From contig CAMCLK010000006.1 of the NCBI GenBank assembly GCA_945875585.1, positions 1-64,000 on the forward strand: a stretch of DNA of 64,000 bases. The letters run 5' to 3'. A program made the position numbers and the translations under genes. The first letter of the stretch is position 1. Every line of letters begins with the position of its first letter. This DNA is from Candidatus Kuenenia stuttgartensis (GTDB lineage: Bacteria > Planctomycetota > Planctomycetia > Gemmatales > Gemmataceae). Under the pieces are notes generated by a model. It did no database searches and was not told the DNA's origin. It saw only the letters and a list, made by a program, of their open reading frames with translations. Below, piece after piece: positions 27,739-36,896 of this stretch.

Positions 27739-28104
27739 ATGATGAAGAAAGCAACTACCTTCGAAACTTACTTGGAATCCCTTGAGATATCCAAGCGGCT
27801 TGCTTTGGAAAAGATCCGCAAAACAGTACACACAGCGGCTCCCGGAGCAGAGGAATGCATCTGTTATGGAATACCAAGCTTTCGGCTGAACGGGAAAATG
27901 CTGGTGGCGATTGGTGCAACAGCAAAACACTGCGCTTTTTATCCGATGAGCGGTGGCACGGTGGAAGCATTTGCCGAGAAACTATCTGGTTTTGATACCA
28001 GCAAAGGCACTATCCGTTTTCAACCTGAAAAACCATTACCAGCAACTCTTGTCCGCCAAATAGTGAAGGCGCGAATAGCTGAAAACGCTGGAAACGCAAC
28101 TTGA
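27739..28104 (+). CDS. DUF1801 (YdhG-like) small protein
   Basis: 121 residues, starting with two consecutive ATG codons (27739 and 27742). It matches the DUF1801/YdhG-like fold: TFETYLESLEISKRLALEKI, AAPGAEECICYGIPSFRLNG, HCAFYPMSGGTVEAFAEKL and GTIRFQPEKPLPATLVRQIV. Some family members have been described as frataxin-like iron chaperones, but that role is not established for this branch. It is cytoplasmic, with no signal peptide. It is divergent from the DUF1592 gene and ends three bases before the convergent HMA-domain gene. Confidence 0.85.
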   Translation: MMKKATTFETYLESLEISKRLALEKIRKTVHTAAPGAEECICYGIPSFRLNGKMLVAIGATAKHCAFYPMSGGTVEAFAEKLSGFDTSKGTIRFQPEKPLPATLVRQIVKARIAENAGNAT

Positions 28105-28107
28105 TGT

Positions 28108-28692
28108 TTATGGGTTCCGGAGCGTCACTCCGCGTTCCTTCAATGCGGCCTCTAGTGCGCTCTTACTGGTTCGCTTGGAATCAATGCGGGCAGTGATGCG
28201 ACCATCTTTGAAACTTGCTGTGGCTTGCTCCACTCCATCGATCCGCGCGACAATTTCATAGGCAGCCAGACAACAGGCTTTGCAATCGAGCCCCACGACT
28301 GGAATATCGATTTTGACGAGCTGCTCGCCGGGAGTTGTCGAGGCGGGCTTCACGCCAAAAGTATGACTCGAGTCGCTGCGCAATGTGTCATCCAAGCGTG
28401 CCACTATTTGTGCGGGTTGAAGTTTGCTGAAAAACTTGGTGTTATCCCATGTGAAAATGGCTTCTGCTCGATCAAAGTCGAGTTTTGATAATGTGATGCC
28501 AGGCCATGTGGAGACGATTTCGCGCAGTTCTTTGGCACGATCCGGTGAAAACAATCCCGTGATGCGAACAGCCATTCGAGTTTCATCCGCATGGATTTCC
28601 TGAGAGGTGAGGAATACGCATGCGCACGCCACGCAACACCATAACCAAACTCGATGGTTGCGTTGGAAAGTTTTTGTAATTCCATAGTTCAT
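28108..28692 (-). CDS. Secreted heavy-metal-associated (HMA) domain protein
   Basis: 194 residues from ATG 28692, preceded by AAGGAA. A membrane/signal segment (VWLWCCVACACVFLTS) leads into two HMA-like halves. The first (RMAVRITGLFSPDRAKELRE) has lost its cysteines. The second keeps the metal-binding loop VGLDCKACCLAAYEIVARI (C137, C140, plus C141), followed by VEQATASFKDGRITARID, the typical ferredoxin-like beta-alpha-beta pattern. It should bind a soft metal such as copper or mercury outside the cytoplasm. It follows the DUF1592 gene by 22 bases as the last gene of a probable five-gene operon, which suggests a link between metal handling and the cytochrome-like proteins. Confidence 0.83.
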   Translation of the reverse strand: MNYGITKTFQRNHRVWLWCCVACACVFLTSQEIHADETRMAVRITGLFSPDRAKELREIVSTWPGITLSKLDFDRAEAIFTWDNTKFFSKLQPAQIVARLDDTLRSDSSHTFGVKPASTTPGEQLVKIDIPVVGLDCKACCLAAYEIVARIDGVEQATASFKDGRITARIDSKRTSKSALEAALKERGVTLRNP

Positions 28693-28714
28693 CACGAAAT
28701 TCCTTCAATGCTGA

Positions 28715-31348
28715 TTAACGTGTTTGAAACAATGGGCTTTGAACCAATTCGTGGAGCAGGGTGCGGATACCTCCTCCATTGTTGCGGGTGTTGGACACTA
28801 TACCGTTGATCTGCTTTCGGTCGCTGAATGCAATGGGGCGTCCGGTGCCATAAACAGCCAATTGCATGGCCAGATTACGAAGCAGTCGGTCAGGATCAGC
28901 CGCCAGATGTGTTTGCAGTTCCTTAATATCCTTGAACGATTTGTTGTCAGGCAATATTCCAGACGGATCAACTGTGGGCCCAAGTTTGAAGTTGATGCCA
29001 ATAAACGGGTCGATGCTGCCTCTCTCGGCCTTATCGCCCACGCCAATGGACCTGTAGCGTGCTCTGTACCCGCCAATGACATCAAAAGACTCGAGGGCGA
29101 AACCGGGTGGATCCATCTTGGCATGACATGCCGCGCATGATGAGTCGGAGCGATGTTTTGCCAACTGCTCGCGGATGGTACTGGTTCCACGAACATCTGG
29201 CTCGACTGCCGGGACATTGGGGGGAGGCGGTTCTGGTCGTTCTCCAAGAATGCGTTCCAGCACAAAGGCCCCGCGCGGAACAGGCGATGTCGTTGTGCCG
29301 TTAGCGGTTACTTTCATCACTGCTGCCTGGGTTAAGAATCCACCTCTGGGACAATCCTTGGGCAGAGGTACCCGACGCGGTTTGGCTCCGCTAACGCCGT
29401 GAATGCCATAATGAGTTGCCAGTTTTCCATTGACTATGACGAAATCAGATTGGACGAGATAGGAAGCACCGAGATTGCGGTCGATGATTTCCTGAAAATA
29501 GGCTCTGGATTCCGCCACCATCGAATCTTGTAGGTAAGGGCTAAATTCAGGGTAAAGCTGACGATCGGGGTCGTTGGCGGCAATCTGCCGGAGCTTGAGC
29601 CATTGCCCTGTAAAATCAGATACAAAACGTTGTGATCGTGGGTCTTTTAATAAGCGTTCGACCTCGGCACGGAGTGTGGTGGGCAAGTGGAGGGTGTTTG
29701 CGTTGGCCAATTCTGTCAATCGATTATCAGGCATCGAATTCCAGAACAAATAGGAAAGGCGGCTTGCCAAAGCGTGGTCATCAAGTTTGTTGGCGGGCTC
29801 GACGTGGTACAGGAAATCAGGAGAGCATAGGGCTGCTCGATAAGCCCATCTCATTGCAGACTCGAAGCAATCGCCTGCTTTTAATCGATCGGCAACTTTG
29901 TTGACATAAGCGTTCCGAACATCTAAAGGCACAGGCCTGCGGAAGGCTTTGGGAAGGAAACGTGCAAGAAGTTGATCAGCGTCAGCAAGGGGTTGGTTGC
30001 TTTGGACGGTGAAAATGCCGGGTGATGGATCGGGTCTGTTCATGCCAGCGCCAATCTGGCGAATCTGCTTCCGCTGTGGAGGCCGCGGAGTCGTTTTCCC
30101 TTCGGATATTTTGAATTCGGCCATAGGTAGGTTATCAAACAGTGTTTTGTGGCTTGTGGGGGGCCACGCGGTGTGTAATGGTCCTTCGACATCGAGCCAG
30201 TCGCAGGCGATTCCAGGGCCTGTAAAAGCCATGGCTCGCCCCTTTCGCGCATAGTTGGCAACGGGTGCCAATGAGGCTGTATTGAACCCGATAATTTCAT
30301 TGGCATTTAGCCAGGTGGTGACTTCATGTTCCTGCGAGACCATGGATGGCGCATCGTAGTATCCAAGAACATAACTGGGGTGTTGGCCGCCACGGCCGTC
30401 TCCTGTGAGTTGCACAACGGAAAGCCGGGCAGCTTCAGTCCCTCTGGAAGGAAGAACTGTTCCCTTGTCCCATTGGAAACTCCATAACGAAGTGCGAACG
30501 CGATACATTCCCGGATAAATGGTGACATGTTCCATGAAATAAGGGCTGACCGATTCGTCTTCATGGCGGAACAGACCCACGCTACTGCCATTGCTGAATG
30601 ACCCCATACGCTCATGTGCACCCTGATCGAGGTGATTTTGCTCTCCTGCAGGAGGGAAATCAGGGTCTGGTTTTTTGTCTTTCAGAAGCACGCCGTCGCC
30701 ATTCATGATAATATGAGCGATAAATCCTCCGCGGTTTGCTAGTGAAATCCGCCGTTTTCTGCTGATGGGCGCTACAGGTCGGGTGGCAATAGCCAGATCA
30801 AGCGTGAGGTCGGCAGCTTCGACATATTTGGCAAGATTGACGTGTGATATGTCGAGGGCATCGCTGTTGTTGTCGAAACCGTGTGCTGATCCATCGGCTG
30901 GTAGCAATCCCTGAAGCGCGATCCCTGGCATATCAAAAAGGTCTCGAACTGTATTTTCGTATTCCGAGCGTGTGAGTCGCCGCGTGATAGTGCGGCCTTG
31001 TCCTTGGAAACGACGCGATTCCTCCGCCATGATTGTTTTGGCCAATGATTCAAGATAACTGGATGTTTCCGCAGGATTGGGGCGACGGTTCTTGCCGGGG
31101 GGCATTTCCCCGCGTTCGACGCGGTCGTGAATTTTGACCCAAAGTGCAAAAGTATCGGGATCGGCAAGGTTGGACTGCAGGTTGGTCAGATCGAGACCAC
31201 CCTTTTTTGTGATGGAATCGTGGCATTCGACACAGTGTTTGGTTGGAAACGGGGGAAGCGCGCGCGCGTGGTCGCTGCTCAACAAAAACAAGATAAGCGT
31301 GAAAACCAAGGCGCCTGAAGGCATTTTGCCAGTAGGGCGATCGATCAC
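28715..31348 (-). CDS. DUF1587-DUF1592-DUF1588-DUF1585 cytochrome-like protein
   Basis: 877 residues from a GTG that forms a GTGA overlap with the stop of the DUF1552 gene; ATG 31324 is an alternative. A hydrophobic leader (ALVFTLILFLLSSDHARA) precedes CVECH (C39, C42, H43). Next are DUF1587 (ITRRLTRSEYENTVRDLFDM), a beta-rich middle, DUF1595/1592 (LPKAFRRPVPLDVRNAYVNK, LASRLSYLFWNSMPDNRL), DUF1588 (SPVPRGAFVLERILGERPEP, CAACHAKMDPPGFALESFD) and DUF1585 with the final GTGRPIAFSDRKQ. Here the DUF1592 gene is second, after the DUF1552 gene, reversed relative to the pairs at 20702 and 24856. Confidence 0.9.
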   Translation of the reverse strand: MIDRPTGKMPSGALVFTLILFLLSSDHARALPPFPTKHCVECHDSITKKGGLDLTNLQSNLADPDTFALWVKIHDRVERGEMPPGKNRRPNPAETSSYLESLAKTIMAEESRRFQGQGRTITRRLTRSEYENTVRDLFDMPGIALQGLLPADGSAHGFDNNSDALDISHVNLAKYVEAADLTLDLAIATRPVAPISRKRRISLANRGGFIAHIIMNGDGVLLKDKKPDPDFPPAGEQNHLDQGAHERMGSFSNGSSVGLFRHEDESVSPYFMEHVTIYPGMYRVRTSLWSFQWDKGTVLPSRGTEAARLSVVQLTGDGRGGQHPSYVLGYYDAPSMVSQEHEVTTWLNANEIIGFNTASLAPVANYARKGRAMAFTGPGIACDWLDVEGPLHTAWPPTSHKTLFDNLPMAEFKISEGKTTPRPPQRKQIRQIGAGMNRPDPSPGIFTVQSNQPLADADQLLARFLPKAFRRPVPLDVRNAYVNKVADRLKAGDCFESAMRWAYRAALCSPDFLYHVEPANKLDDHALASRLSYLFWNSMPDNRLTELANANTLHLPTTLRAEVERLLKDPRSQRFVSDFTGQWLKLRQIAANDPDRQLYPEFSPYLQDSMVAESRAYFQEIIDRNLGASYLVQSDFVIVNGKLATHYGIHGVSGAKPRRVPLPKDCPRGGFLTQAAVMKVTANGTTTSPVPRGAFVLERILGERPEPPPPNVPAVEPDVRGTSTIREQLAKHRSDSSCAACHAKMDPPGFALESFDVIGGYRARYRSIGVGDKAERGSIDPFIGINFKLGPTVDPSGILPDNKSFKDIKELQTHLAADPDRLLRNLAMQLAVYGTGRPIAFSDRKQINGIVSNTRNNGGGIRTLLHELVQSPLFQTR

Positions 31349-32592
31349 GTCATCTCCAGTCCGGTCATGGTGCCTTTTGCGGTTGAGAATTGATTGGTTT
31401 CGACACCCAATCGATGCAACATCGTCAGGTATAAATTGCTTAGCGGATAATTGTTTTTGGTGTCAAATGCCAAATGCTGTCCATGCCGGAATCCTCCTCC
31501 CGCAAGGAGAACTGGCAGGTTCACATTGGAATGCGAGTTTGCGCTGCCCATGCAGGTGCCATAGAGCACCATGGTTCGTTGCAGCAGCGATTGATTATCC
31601 TCACGGGTTGCGGCAAGAGATGTCAAAAATGAATTTAGCACATTGAACTGGCTTTCTTCTTTCGAGCGAAGCTCTTTGATTACCTCAGGTCGGTTTCCAT
31701 GGTGCGTGATATTATGGATAACGGTGGTGTCGATGAATAAAGAAATAATTCGGCTTGAATCGGTTTCCAATGCCAGCTTGATAACATCAAATATCATCCC
31801 TGTTTTTTTGGCGAATTCGCGAGCGTCGTCGATATCCTCAGGGGGTTTGGCGGTGACCTTTGGTTTTGGCTTATACTCCCATTCTTCCGAGCTGTGTAGT
31901 CTTTGCTCTAGTTCGCGCACTGAGGACAAATATTGGTCCATTCGCGCCCGATCAGACGGAGGCAGCAGTCGGTTCAGGCGCTTTGATTGCTCTCCGACAA
32001 AATCAAGCATGCTTCTGCCTTGCTTGATCGATTCAATATTGGCATCAATATCTTCCTTTTTCCCTTGCAGGAACAATGTCTGAAAAAGTTTTCGGGGACT
32101 GCGTTCCGCGGAAATGGGTGCGCCACTGCGAGTGAAGCTCAGGGTTTGGTTTCCTTCACTGCTGATGGCCAATACCAGCGATGGATAACGTGTACGATTT
32201 CCAATCTGTTCAGCGGCCAATTGGTCAAGAGACACACCGTTGCGAAACCCCCCGCGTTCTGGGTGGGGTGTGCCGGTCAGAAAGCATTTTTCCGCTGCAT
32301 GTGCCCCCGTTACGCCTGGCAAACTTACTCCTGAAAACACGGTCATTTCGTTGCGGTGGGATGCAAGCCGTTCTAAGTAGGGTGTGGCTGCATATTCTTT
32401 CCCGGGTTTATCTGGGAAGAAAAACTGGGGCAAGATCCCCATATTGGTTTCAATGGCCACCATTCGGCGAGGAATGGCGCGTGCAGCGTCCGAGGCGTTC
32501 AGTCGGGGTTGCATCGATTCGAGCATGGGCAGGGCGAGTGATACCCCGGTAGCTCGCAGAAATGTGCGTCGGTTAAGGGGCGATATTTTCAT
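31345..32592 (-). CDS. DUF1552 secreted protein
   Basis: 415 residues with a textbook Tat leader (LNRRTFLRATGVSLALPMLE). The DUF1552 body shows MVAIETNMGILPQFFFPDKP, MTVFSGVSLPGVTGAHAAEK, FLTGTPHPERGGFRNGVSLD, IIDLF-like strand ISLFIDTTVIHNITHHGNRP and VLYGTCMGSANSHSNVNLPV. GAGGGAACC precedes the ATG. The stop overlaps the start of the DUF1592 gene (GTGA), and the gene lies 30 bases after the DUF1501 gene, so it sits in the middle of a long leftward unit. Confidence 0.88.
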   Translation of the reverse strand: MKISPLNRRTFLRATGVSLALPMLESMQPRLNASDAARAIPRRMVAIETNMGILPQFFFPDKPGKEYAATPYLERLASHRNEMTVFSGVSLPGVTGAHAAEKCFLTGTPHPERGGFRNGVSLDQLAAEQIGNRTRYPSLVLAISSEGNQTLSFTRSGAPISAERSPRKLFQTLFLQGKKEDIDANIESIKQGRSMLDFVGEQSKRLNRLLPPSDRARMDQYLSSVRELEQRLHSSEEWEYKPKPKVTAKPPEDIDDAREFAKKTGMIFDVIKLALETDSSRIISLFIDTTVIHNITHHGNRPEVIKELRSKEESQFNVLNSFLTSLAATREDNQSLLQRTMVLYGTCMGSANSHSNVNLPVLLAGGGFRHGQHLAFDTKNNYPLSNLYLTMLHRLGVETNQFSTAKGTMTGLEMT

Positions 32593-32622
32593 GGTTCCCT
32601 CAAAATTCGATCATGAATGGTA

Positions 32623-34077
32623 TTATGCCAATGCGCCCTTAATGACTGTTCCATGCACATCGGTCAGACGCCGTTCGATGCCGTTGTGGTATACCGATAG
32701 GCGTTCATGGTCGATGCCCAGCAAGTGCATCATGGTGGCGTGAAGATCATAAATGGTGGTGACGCCATCCACAGCCTTGTGCCCGAATTCATCGGTGGCA
32801 CCATAGCTGTGGCCGCGTTTCACGCCAGCACCGCCCAAAAGAACGGTGAAACCAGCGGGATTATGATCTCGGCCGCTGGCGCCCTTCTGGAACGTTGGCA
32901 TGCGGCCGAATTCTGTTACTAGCACTACCAGAGTATCTTCGAGGAGGCCGGTTCTTTTCAGGTCAGCCATTAATGCTGCTGCTGGTTGGTCTAAAATGGG
33001 GGCGTGTACCGAGTACTGCTGGACCAGCGTTTTGTGTCCGTCCCAGTTTCCCACACCCTCTCCCATGGCATAGGCGCCATTGAATAACTGCACAAAGCGA
33101 GTTCCACGCTCAAGCAGACGCCTTGCCAGAATGCAGTTGCGCGCAAATCCAGCACGCACAGGGTCTGGTTGGTCGGCACCATACATACGCAACGTTTCGG
33201 CCGATTCGCGCGATAGATCAGCAACTTCGGCCGCGGCGAGCTGCATGCGCCCTGCCATTTCATAGCTGGCCACACGGGCTTCAAGGTCGGTATCGCCCGG
33301 GTGACGAGCGAGGTTTTTTCTTTCAAGCAGTCGAAGATAATCGCGGCTGCGTCGGTCGGTTTCAGGATTCAGCCCTACTGGTGCTCCCAAATGCGGTAAA
33401 GGTTTCGCTGCGTTGAAGGCAACTCCCTGAAAAACCGCTGGCAGGAAGGCGCTATTCCAATGATTGGAACCTACCTGCGGACCGCCGCGGGGGTCGGGGA
33501 TGGCTACAAATGCTGGCAGATCGCGTGATGGACTTCCCAAGGCGTAGCTGATCCAGCAACCCATACCGGGAAAACCGTCGAGAGTGTAACCGGTACTCAT
33601 CTGGTTTTCTGCAGGCCCATGAGTATTGCTTTTTGCAGTCATGCCATGAAGAAAACAGAATTCGTCCGACATGCTGGCGAAGTTTGGAAGCAGGTCAGAC
33701 ACCATTTTCCCGCTTTGGCCGCGCGGACGGAATTTCCACAGCGGTTGGGTCAGGGCTCCTTGCTCGCCTTGAAAGGTCACCAGTTTGTTGCCACCCGGCA
33801 ATGGTTGCCCAGTTCTCTTAAGCAGTTCTGGCTTGTAATCAAAGGTGTCGAGGTGGCTCAATGCACCGGAACAGAATATGACAATGGCTCTATTGGCCCG
33901 GGCTGGAAACATCCCAGACCTTGCGGAACATGGCTCATCAGGCCGAATGAAAGGACGATAGGGAGCTTTACTGGTATCACTACGCGCCATTGATGCCAAT
34001 GCGATGGCGGCAAGTCCGCCTGCCGGTTCGGAAAGGAATGTGCGTCTGTCGAGAAGAAATTGGCCGCGGGCTGTCAT
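32623..34077 (-). CDS. DUF1501 (sulfatase/alkaline-phosphatase-like) secreted protein
   Basis: 484 residues from ATG 34077, chosen because AGGAG lies seven bases upstream; the frame extends to 34134 inside the preceding gene. The Tat-type N-terminus is LLDRRTFLSEPAGGLAAIAL. Family signatures are VIFCSGALSHLDTFDYKPEL, THGPAENQMSTGYTLDGFPG, FAIPDPRGG-like FVAIPDPRGGPQVGSNHW, VTEFGRMPTFQKGASGRDHN and DLHATMMHLLGIDHERLSVY. It lies 11 bases downstream of the DUF1549/1553 gene, the same order and spacing as the pair at 1954-5555, but the two DUF1501 proteins are clearly diverged. Confidence 0.9.
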   Translation of the reverse strand: MTARGQFLLDRRTFLSEPAGGLAAIALASMARSDTSKAPYRPFIRPDEPCSARSGMFPARANRAIVIFCSGALSHLDTFDYKPELLKRTGQPLPGGNKLVTFQGEQGALTQPLWKFRPRGQSGKMVSDLLPNFASMSDEFCFLHGMTAKSNTHGPAENQMSTGYTLDGFPGMGCWISYALGSPSRDLPAFVAIPDPRGGPQVGSNHWNSAFLPAVFQGVAFNAAKPLPHLGAPVGLNPETDRRSRDYLRLLERKNLARHPGDTDLEARVASYEMAGRMQLAAAEVADLSRESAETLRMYGADQPDPVRAGFARNCILARRLLERGTRFVQLFNGAYAMGEGVGNWDGHKTLVQQYSVHAPILDQPAAALMADLKRTGLLEDTLVVLVTEFGRMPTFQKGASGRDHNPAGFTVLLGGAGVKRGHSYGATDEFGHKAVDGVTTIYDLHATMMHLLGIDHERLSVYHNGIERRLTDVHGTVIKGALA

Positions 34078-34088
34078 GCGCGTTGCTC

Positions 34089-36794
34089 CTAGCGGATAAA
34101 GAGCCATTCGCTGCTGTTGAGCATTGCGCGGCAAAGGGATGGAAGACCCGAATGGTTGACAAGATCCAGAGCGCCTTCTTTTTCATCGTTGTCGGGATCA
34201 CGACCGTTGATGAGCTGGAAAAGGCGATTGATGCGTGATGATGAATCTGGTGCCTCACGTTCCAGACGTTTGGCCAATAAGTCAGACTGTTGCGCCATGA
34301 ATGGGCTGTTCAACAATGCCAGCGCCTGAAGAGGAGTAATGGAGCGTGAGCGCTTTGGCGCAATCTGGCCCGCATCCGGGCAGTCGAAATTCCCGAAAAT
34401 ATCGTCGAGTTGCATTCGGGGTTTAGATTGGTAGATCATTCTGCGCCATTCTGCTGGGCCAAAGGTTTTTTTAGGTGTGTAGACCTTGACGTAGTTGCTG
34501 TTCGGTTCGAAGAGGTCGAATCCGGGGCCGAGCATTGTAAGGTTGAGGTTGCCACTCACCGCCAAAATTCCGTCACGAATGGCTTCAGCTTCAAGGCGTC
34601 GAGGTTGGTACCGCCACAGCAAGCGGTTGCCCGCATCTTTAGCCATCGCTTCAGGCCTGATATCGCTCGACTGCTGGTAGGTTGCCGAAGTGACAATCAT
34701 CTCGTGGATCGAACGCAAACTCCATTTGTTAGCAATCAATTGTGAAGCTAGAAAGTCGAGAAGTTCCGGATGGGAAGGTGCCGCGCCATTGCGGCCGAAA
34801 TCGCTGGAAGTTGAGACCAGACCTTCTCCAAAATGGTGTTGCCAGAGGCGATTCACTATCACTCTGGCAGTAAGAGGATTGTTGGGGCTGGCAATCCAGC
34901 GAGCCAGTGCCAGCCGGCGCTGCGGCTCTGACATGGATGCCATTTCAATGGTAGTAGAGCCCGTTAATGCTTTGATTACGCCGGCGGTCACTACTTCTTG
35001 TGGTTGAGTTGGGTCACCACGGTTGAAGCGCCGAAGTGGACCCGGGTCGGTAAACGTGCCTGCGTAGACTCGGGCACCACCCGTCAAGGTTTTTTCTTCG
35101 TCGGTAATCATCTGGATTTGCTTGTTGATCTTTTCGAGCACTGCGATTTCTGCAGAAGTAAGGGGTGGACCAGCTTGTTGCACAGCAGGTTTGCGGCCAC
35201 GCGGCAAGCGATCAACCGAACTGGCCACGGTCTGCCATTTTTGTGAATCTGTGGAAACTTCGATGGTGTACTGCTCGGGAACGCGGTCAGTGAATGTGCG
35301 CGCATTACCGCTTCGATCCCGGCTCCAGCGGACTTCTTTAATGGTTGCAAGGATACCTAGGTCAATCATTAGGGAGCCGGCATTGGCCTGATTGCTGATC
35401 CAACTATGGTCGTTGCCATAAACCCCATCCACCAGATGCTTCGCCTGATGGATGGCAAAGCCGGCCAGGGTACCCGAAACGGTAACGGCGGAGCCATGTG
35501 CGATATTCTTGCCATTCACATCGAAAACTTCAAATTCGTCAATGCACGGTTCGGCACCCGAGGAGCGGGTAATGGTCATGCGGACATATCGGGCTGGTAC
35601 TGCCTTAAATGAGTCGGTGTTGGCCAGATGGCTTACGGCGGGGCACGCGCGCGCTTCGAGCGAGACTAGAGACAATTCCAGAGACGTGCGTTCTCGGCGC
35701 AGAGCTTCAAGTCTGGGGCGTGCTGTATCGGTAGGTGGCATCGCGGCCTCACCATGCCGGGTGCCTGCTAGGGCTGCTGTAACGGCGTGGTAATCGACTT
35801 GCGATATAGGATCGAATTTGTGATTATGGCAACGCGCGCAGCCCAGCGTGAGCCCCATGAAAGCACTTCCTGTGGTGCCTACCATGTCGTGCAGTTCGTC
35901 TGCCCGTTGTTGGGCTGTCAGGACTGGATCTGGGCTCTTGACTTGATCCCAAGGTCCGCCAACAAGGAAACCAGTAGCTTCGGGTGCGCCCAGCACATCG
36001 CCGGCAATCTGCTTCATTACAAATTTATCGTATGGCAAATCATTCCAGAACGACTTGATAACCCAGTCGCGATAGGGCCATGCATTAGGCCTGTTGGTGT
36101 TTGTCTCGAAACCGTTGCTTTCTGCGAAACGAACGGTGTCTAGCCAGTGGCGTGCCCATCGTTCCGCATGGCGGGGTGATGCCAACAACAGCTCAACACG
36201 CTTTTTGTATGCCTGTGGGTCTTTGTCGATGGCGAATGAGTCTAATTTATCAGGCGATGGTGGAAGGCCTGTTAAATCCAGATAGAGGCGGCGCAGAAGG
36301 GTGCGGCGATCGGCTGGTGCTGATGGGGTTAGACCAGATTGCTGAAGCTTGTATAACACAAAAGAATCGATCGGGTTACCAAACTTTGCCCGATCTTTCC
36401 AGGCGGGAGGCGCGGCTTTTTTGAGTGGTTGAAATGACCAGTGGCCAAGGCGTTCATCGGATGTTTCTTTGCCTTTGGCAGATCCAATCCACAGAGAAAG
36501 GGCTTCAATTTCGCTGTTACTCAAGGGAGGGCCAGCAGGGGGCATACGGTCTTCGCCTGTGGAGCGAACCCGGCGGAGTAGCAAGCTGGTTTCAATTTGA
36601 GTTGGTGCGATGGCTGGGCCTGAATCTCCGCCTCGAAGTATTTGTGCTGCACTATCTAGACGTAGTCCACCACGTTGTTTGGCAGGTCCGTGGCACGACA
36701 CGCAGCGGGAGAGCATGGCAGGTGGCAATTCCGCCGTTTCTTCAGGCATTGCCCAGCTACATGCAAGGCTGATCAGTGCTAAAAGTCTATTCAC
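34089..36794 (-). CDS. PSCyt1-DUF1549-discoidin-DUF1553 cytochrome-like protein
   Basis: 901 residues from a GTG at 36794; the open frame reaches 36923 but its first 43 codons cross a strong hairpin and do not look like protein. A short hydrophobic leader (LLALISLACSWA) precedes CVSCH (C31, C34, H35). DUF1549 follows with CARCHNHKFDP. Residues about 395-530 carry an inserted F5/8 type C (discoidin)-like domain (RYVRMTITRSSGAEPCIDEF, LGILATIKEVRWSRD, YTIEVSTDSQKWQ), which typically binds carbohydrate. DUF1553 completes the protein (LARWIASPNNPLTARVIVNR, RRLEAEAIRDGIL, then LLNSPFMAQQS). It is the first gene of a probable five-gene leftward unit running to 28108. Confidence 0.89.
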   Translation of the reverse strand: MNRLLALISLACSWAMPEETAELPPAMLSRCVSCHGPAKQRGGLRLDSAAQILRGGDSGPAIAPTQIETSLLLRRVRSTGEDRMPPAGPPLSNSEIEALSLWIGSAKGKETSDERLGHWSFQPLKKAAPPAWKDRAKFGNPIDSFVLYKLQQSGLTPSAPADRRTLLRRLYLDLTGLPPSPDKLDSFAIDKDPQAYKKRVELLLASPRHAERWARHWLDTVRFAESNGFETNTNRPNAWPYRDWVIKSFWNDLPYDKFVMKQIAGDVLGAPEATGFLVGGPWDQVKSPDPVLTAQQRADELHDMVGTTGSAFMGLTLGCARCHNHKFDPISQVDYHAVTAALAGTRHGEAAMPPTDTARPRLEALRRERTSLELSLVSLEARACPAVSHLANTDSFKAVPARYVRMTITRSSGAEPCIDEFEVFDVNGKNIAHGSAVTVSGTLAGFAIHQAKHLVDGVYGNDHSWISNQANAGSLMIDLGILATIKEVRWSRDRSGNARTFTDRVPEQYTIEVSTDSQKWQTVASSVDRLPRGRKPAVQQAGPPLTSAEIAVLEKINKQIQMITDEEKTLTGGARVYAGTFTDPGPLRRFNRGDPTQPQEVVTAGVIKALTGSTTIEMASMSEPQRRLALARWIASPNNPLTARVIVNRLWQHHFGEGLVSTSSDFGRNGAAPSHPELLDFLASQLIANKWSLRSIHEMIVTSATYQQSSDIRPEAMAKDAGNRLLWRYQPRRLEAEAIRDGILAVSGNLNLTMLGPGFDLFEPNSNYVKVYTPKKTFGPAEWRRMIYQSKPRMQLDDIFGNFDCPDAGQIAPKRSRSITPLQALALLNSPFMAQQSDLLAKRLEREAPDSSSRINRLFQLINGRDPDNDEKEGALDLVNHSGLPSLCRAMLNSSEWLFIR

Positions 36795-36896
36795 GGGTAG
36801 AACCTGTGAGAGGGCAGGTAGGATTGCATGTGTTGATTGAAACCGATTGCAAGGGGCGTGGCAACCAAGTGTCGGGATGATATCCAGAAAATACGA

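Noticed and set aside
28108..28692. Part of a copper-transporting ATPase
   Set aside because: The HMA domain is followed directly by the stop codon and preceded by a signal segment; no ATPase region is present in any frame nearby.
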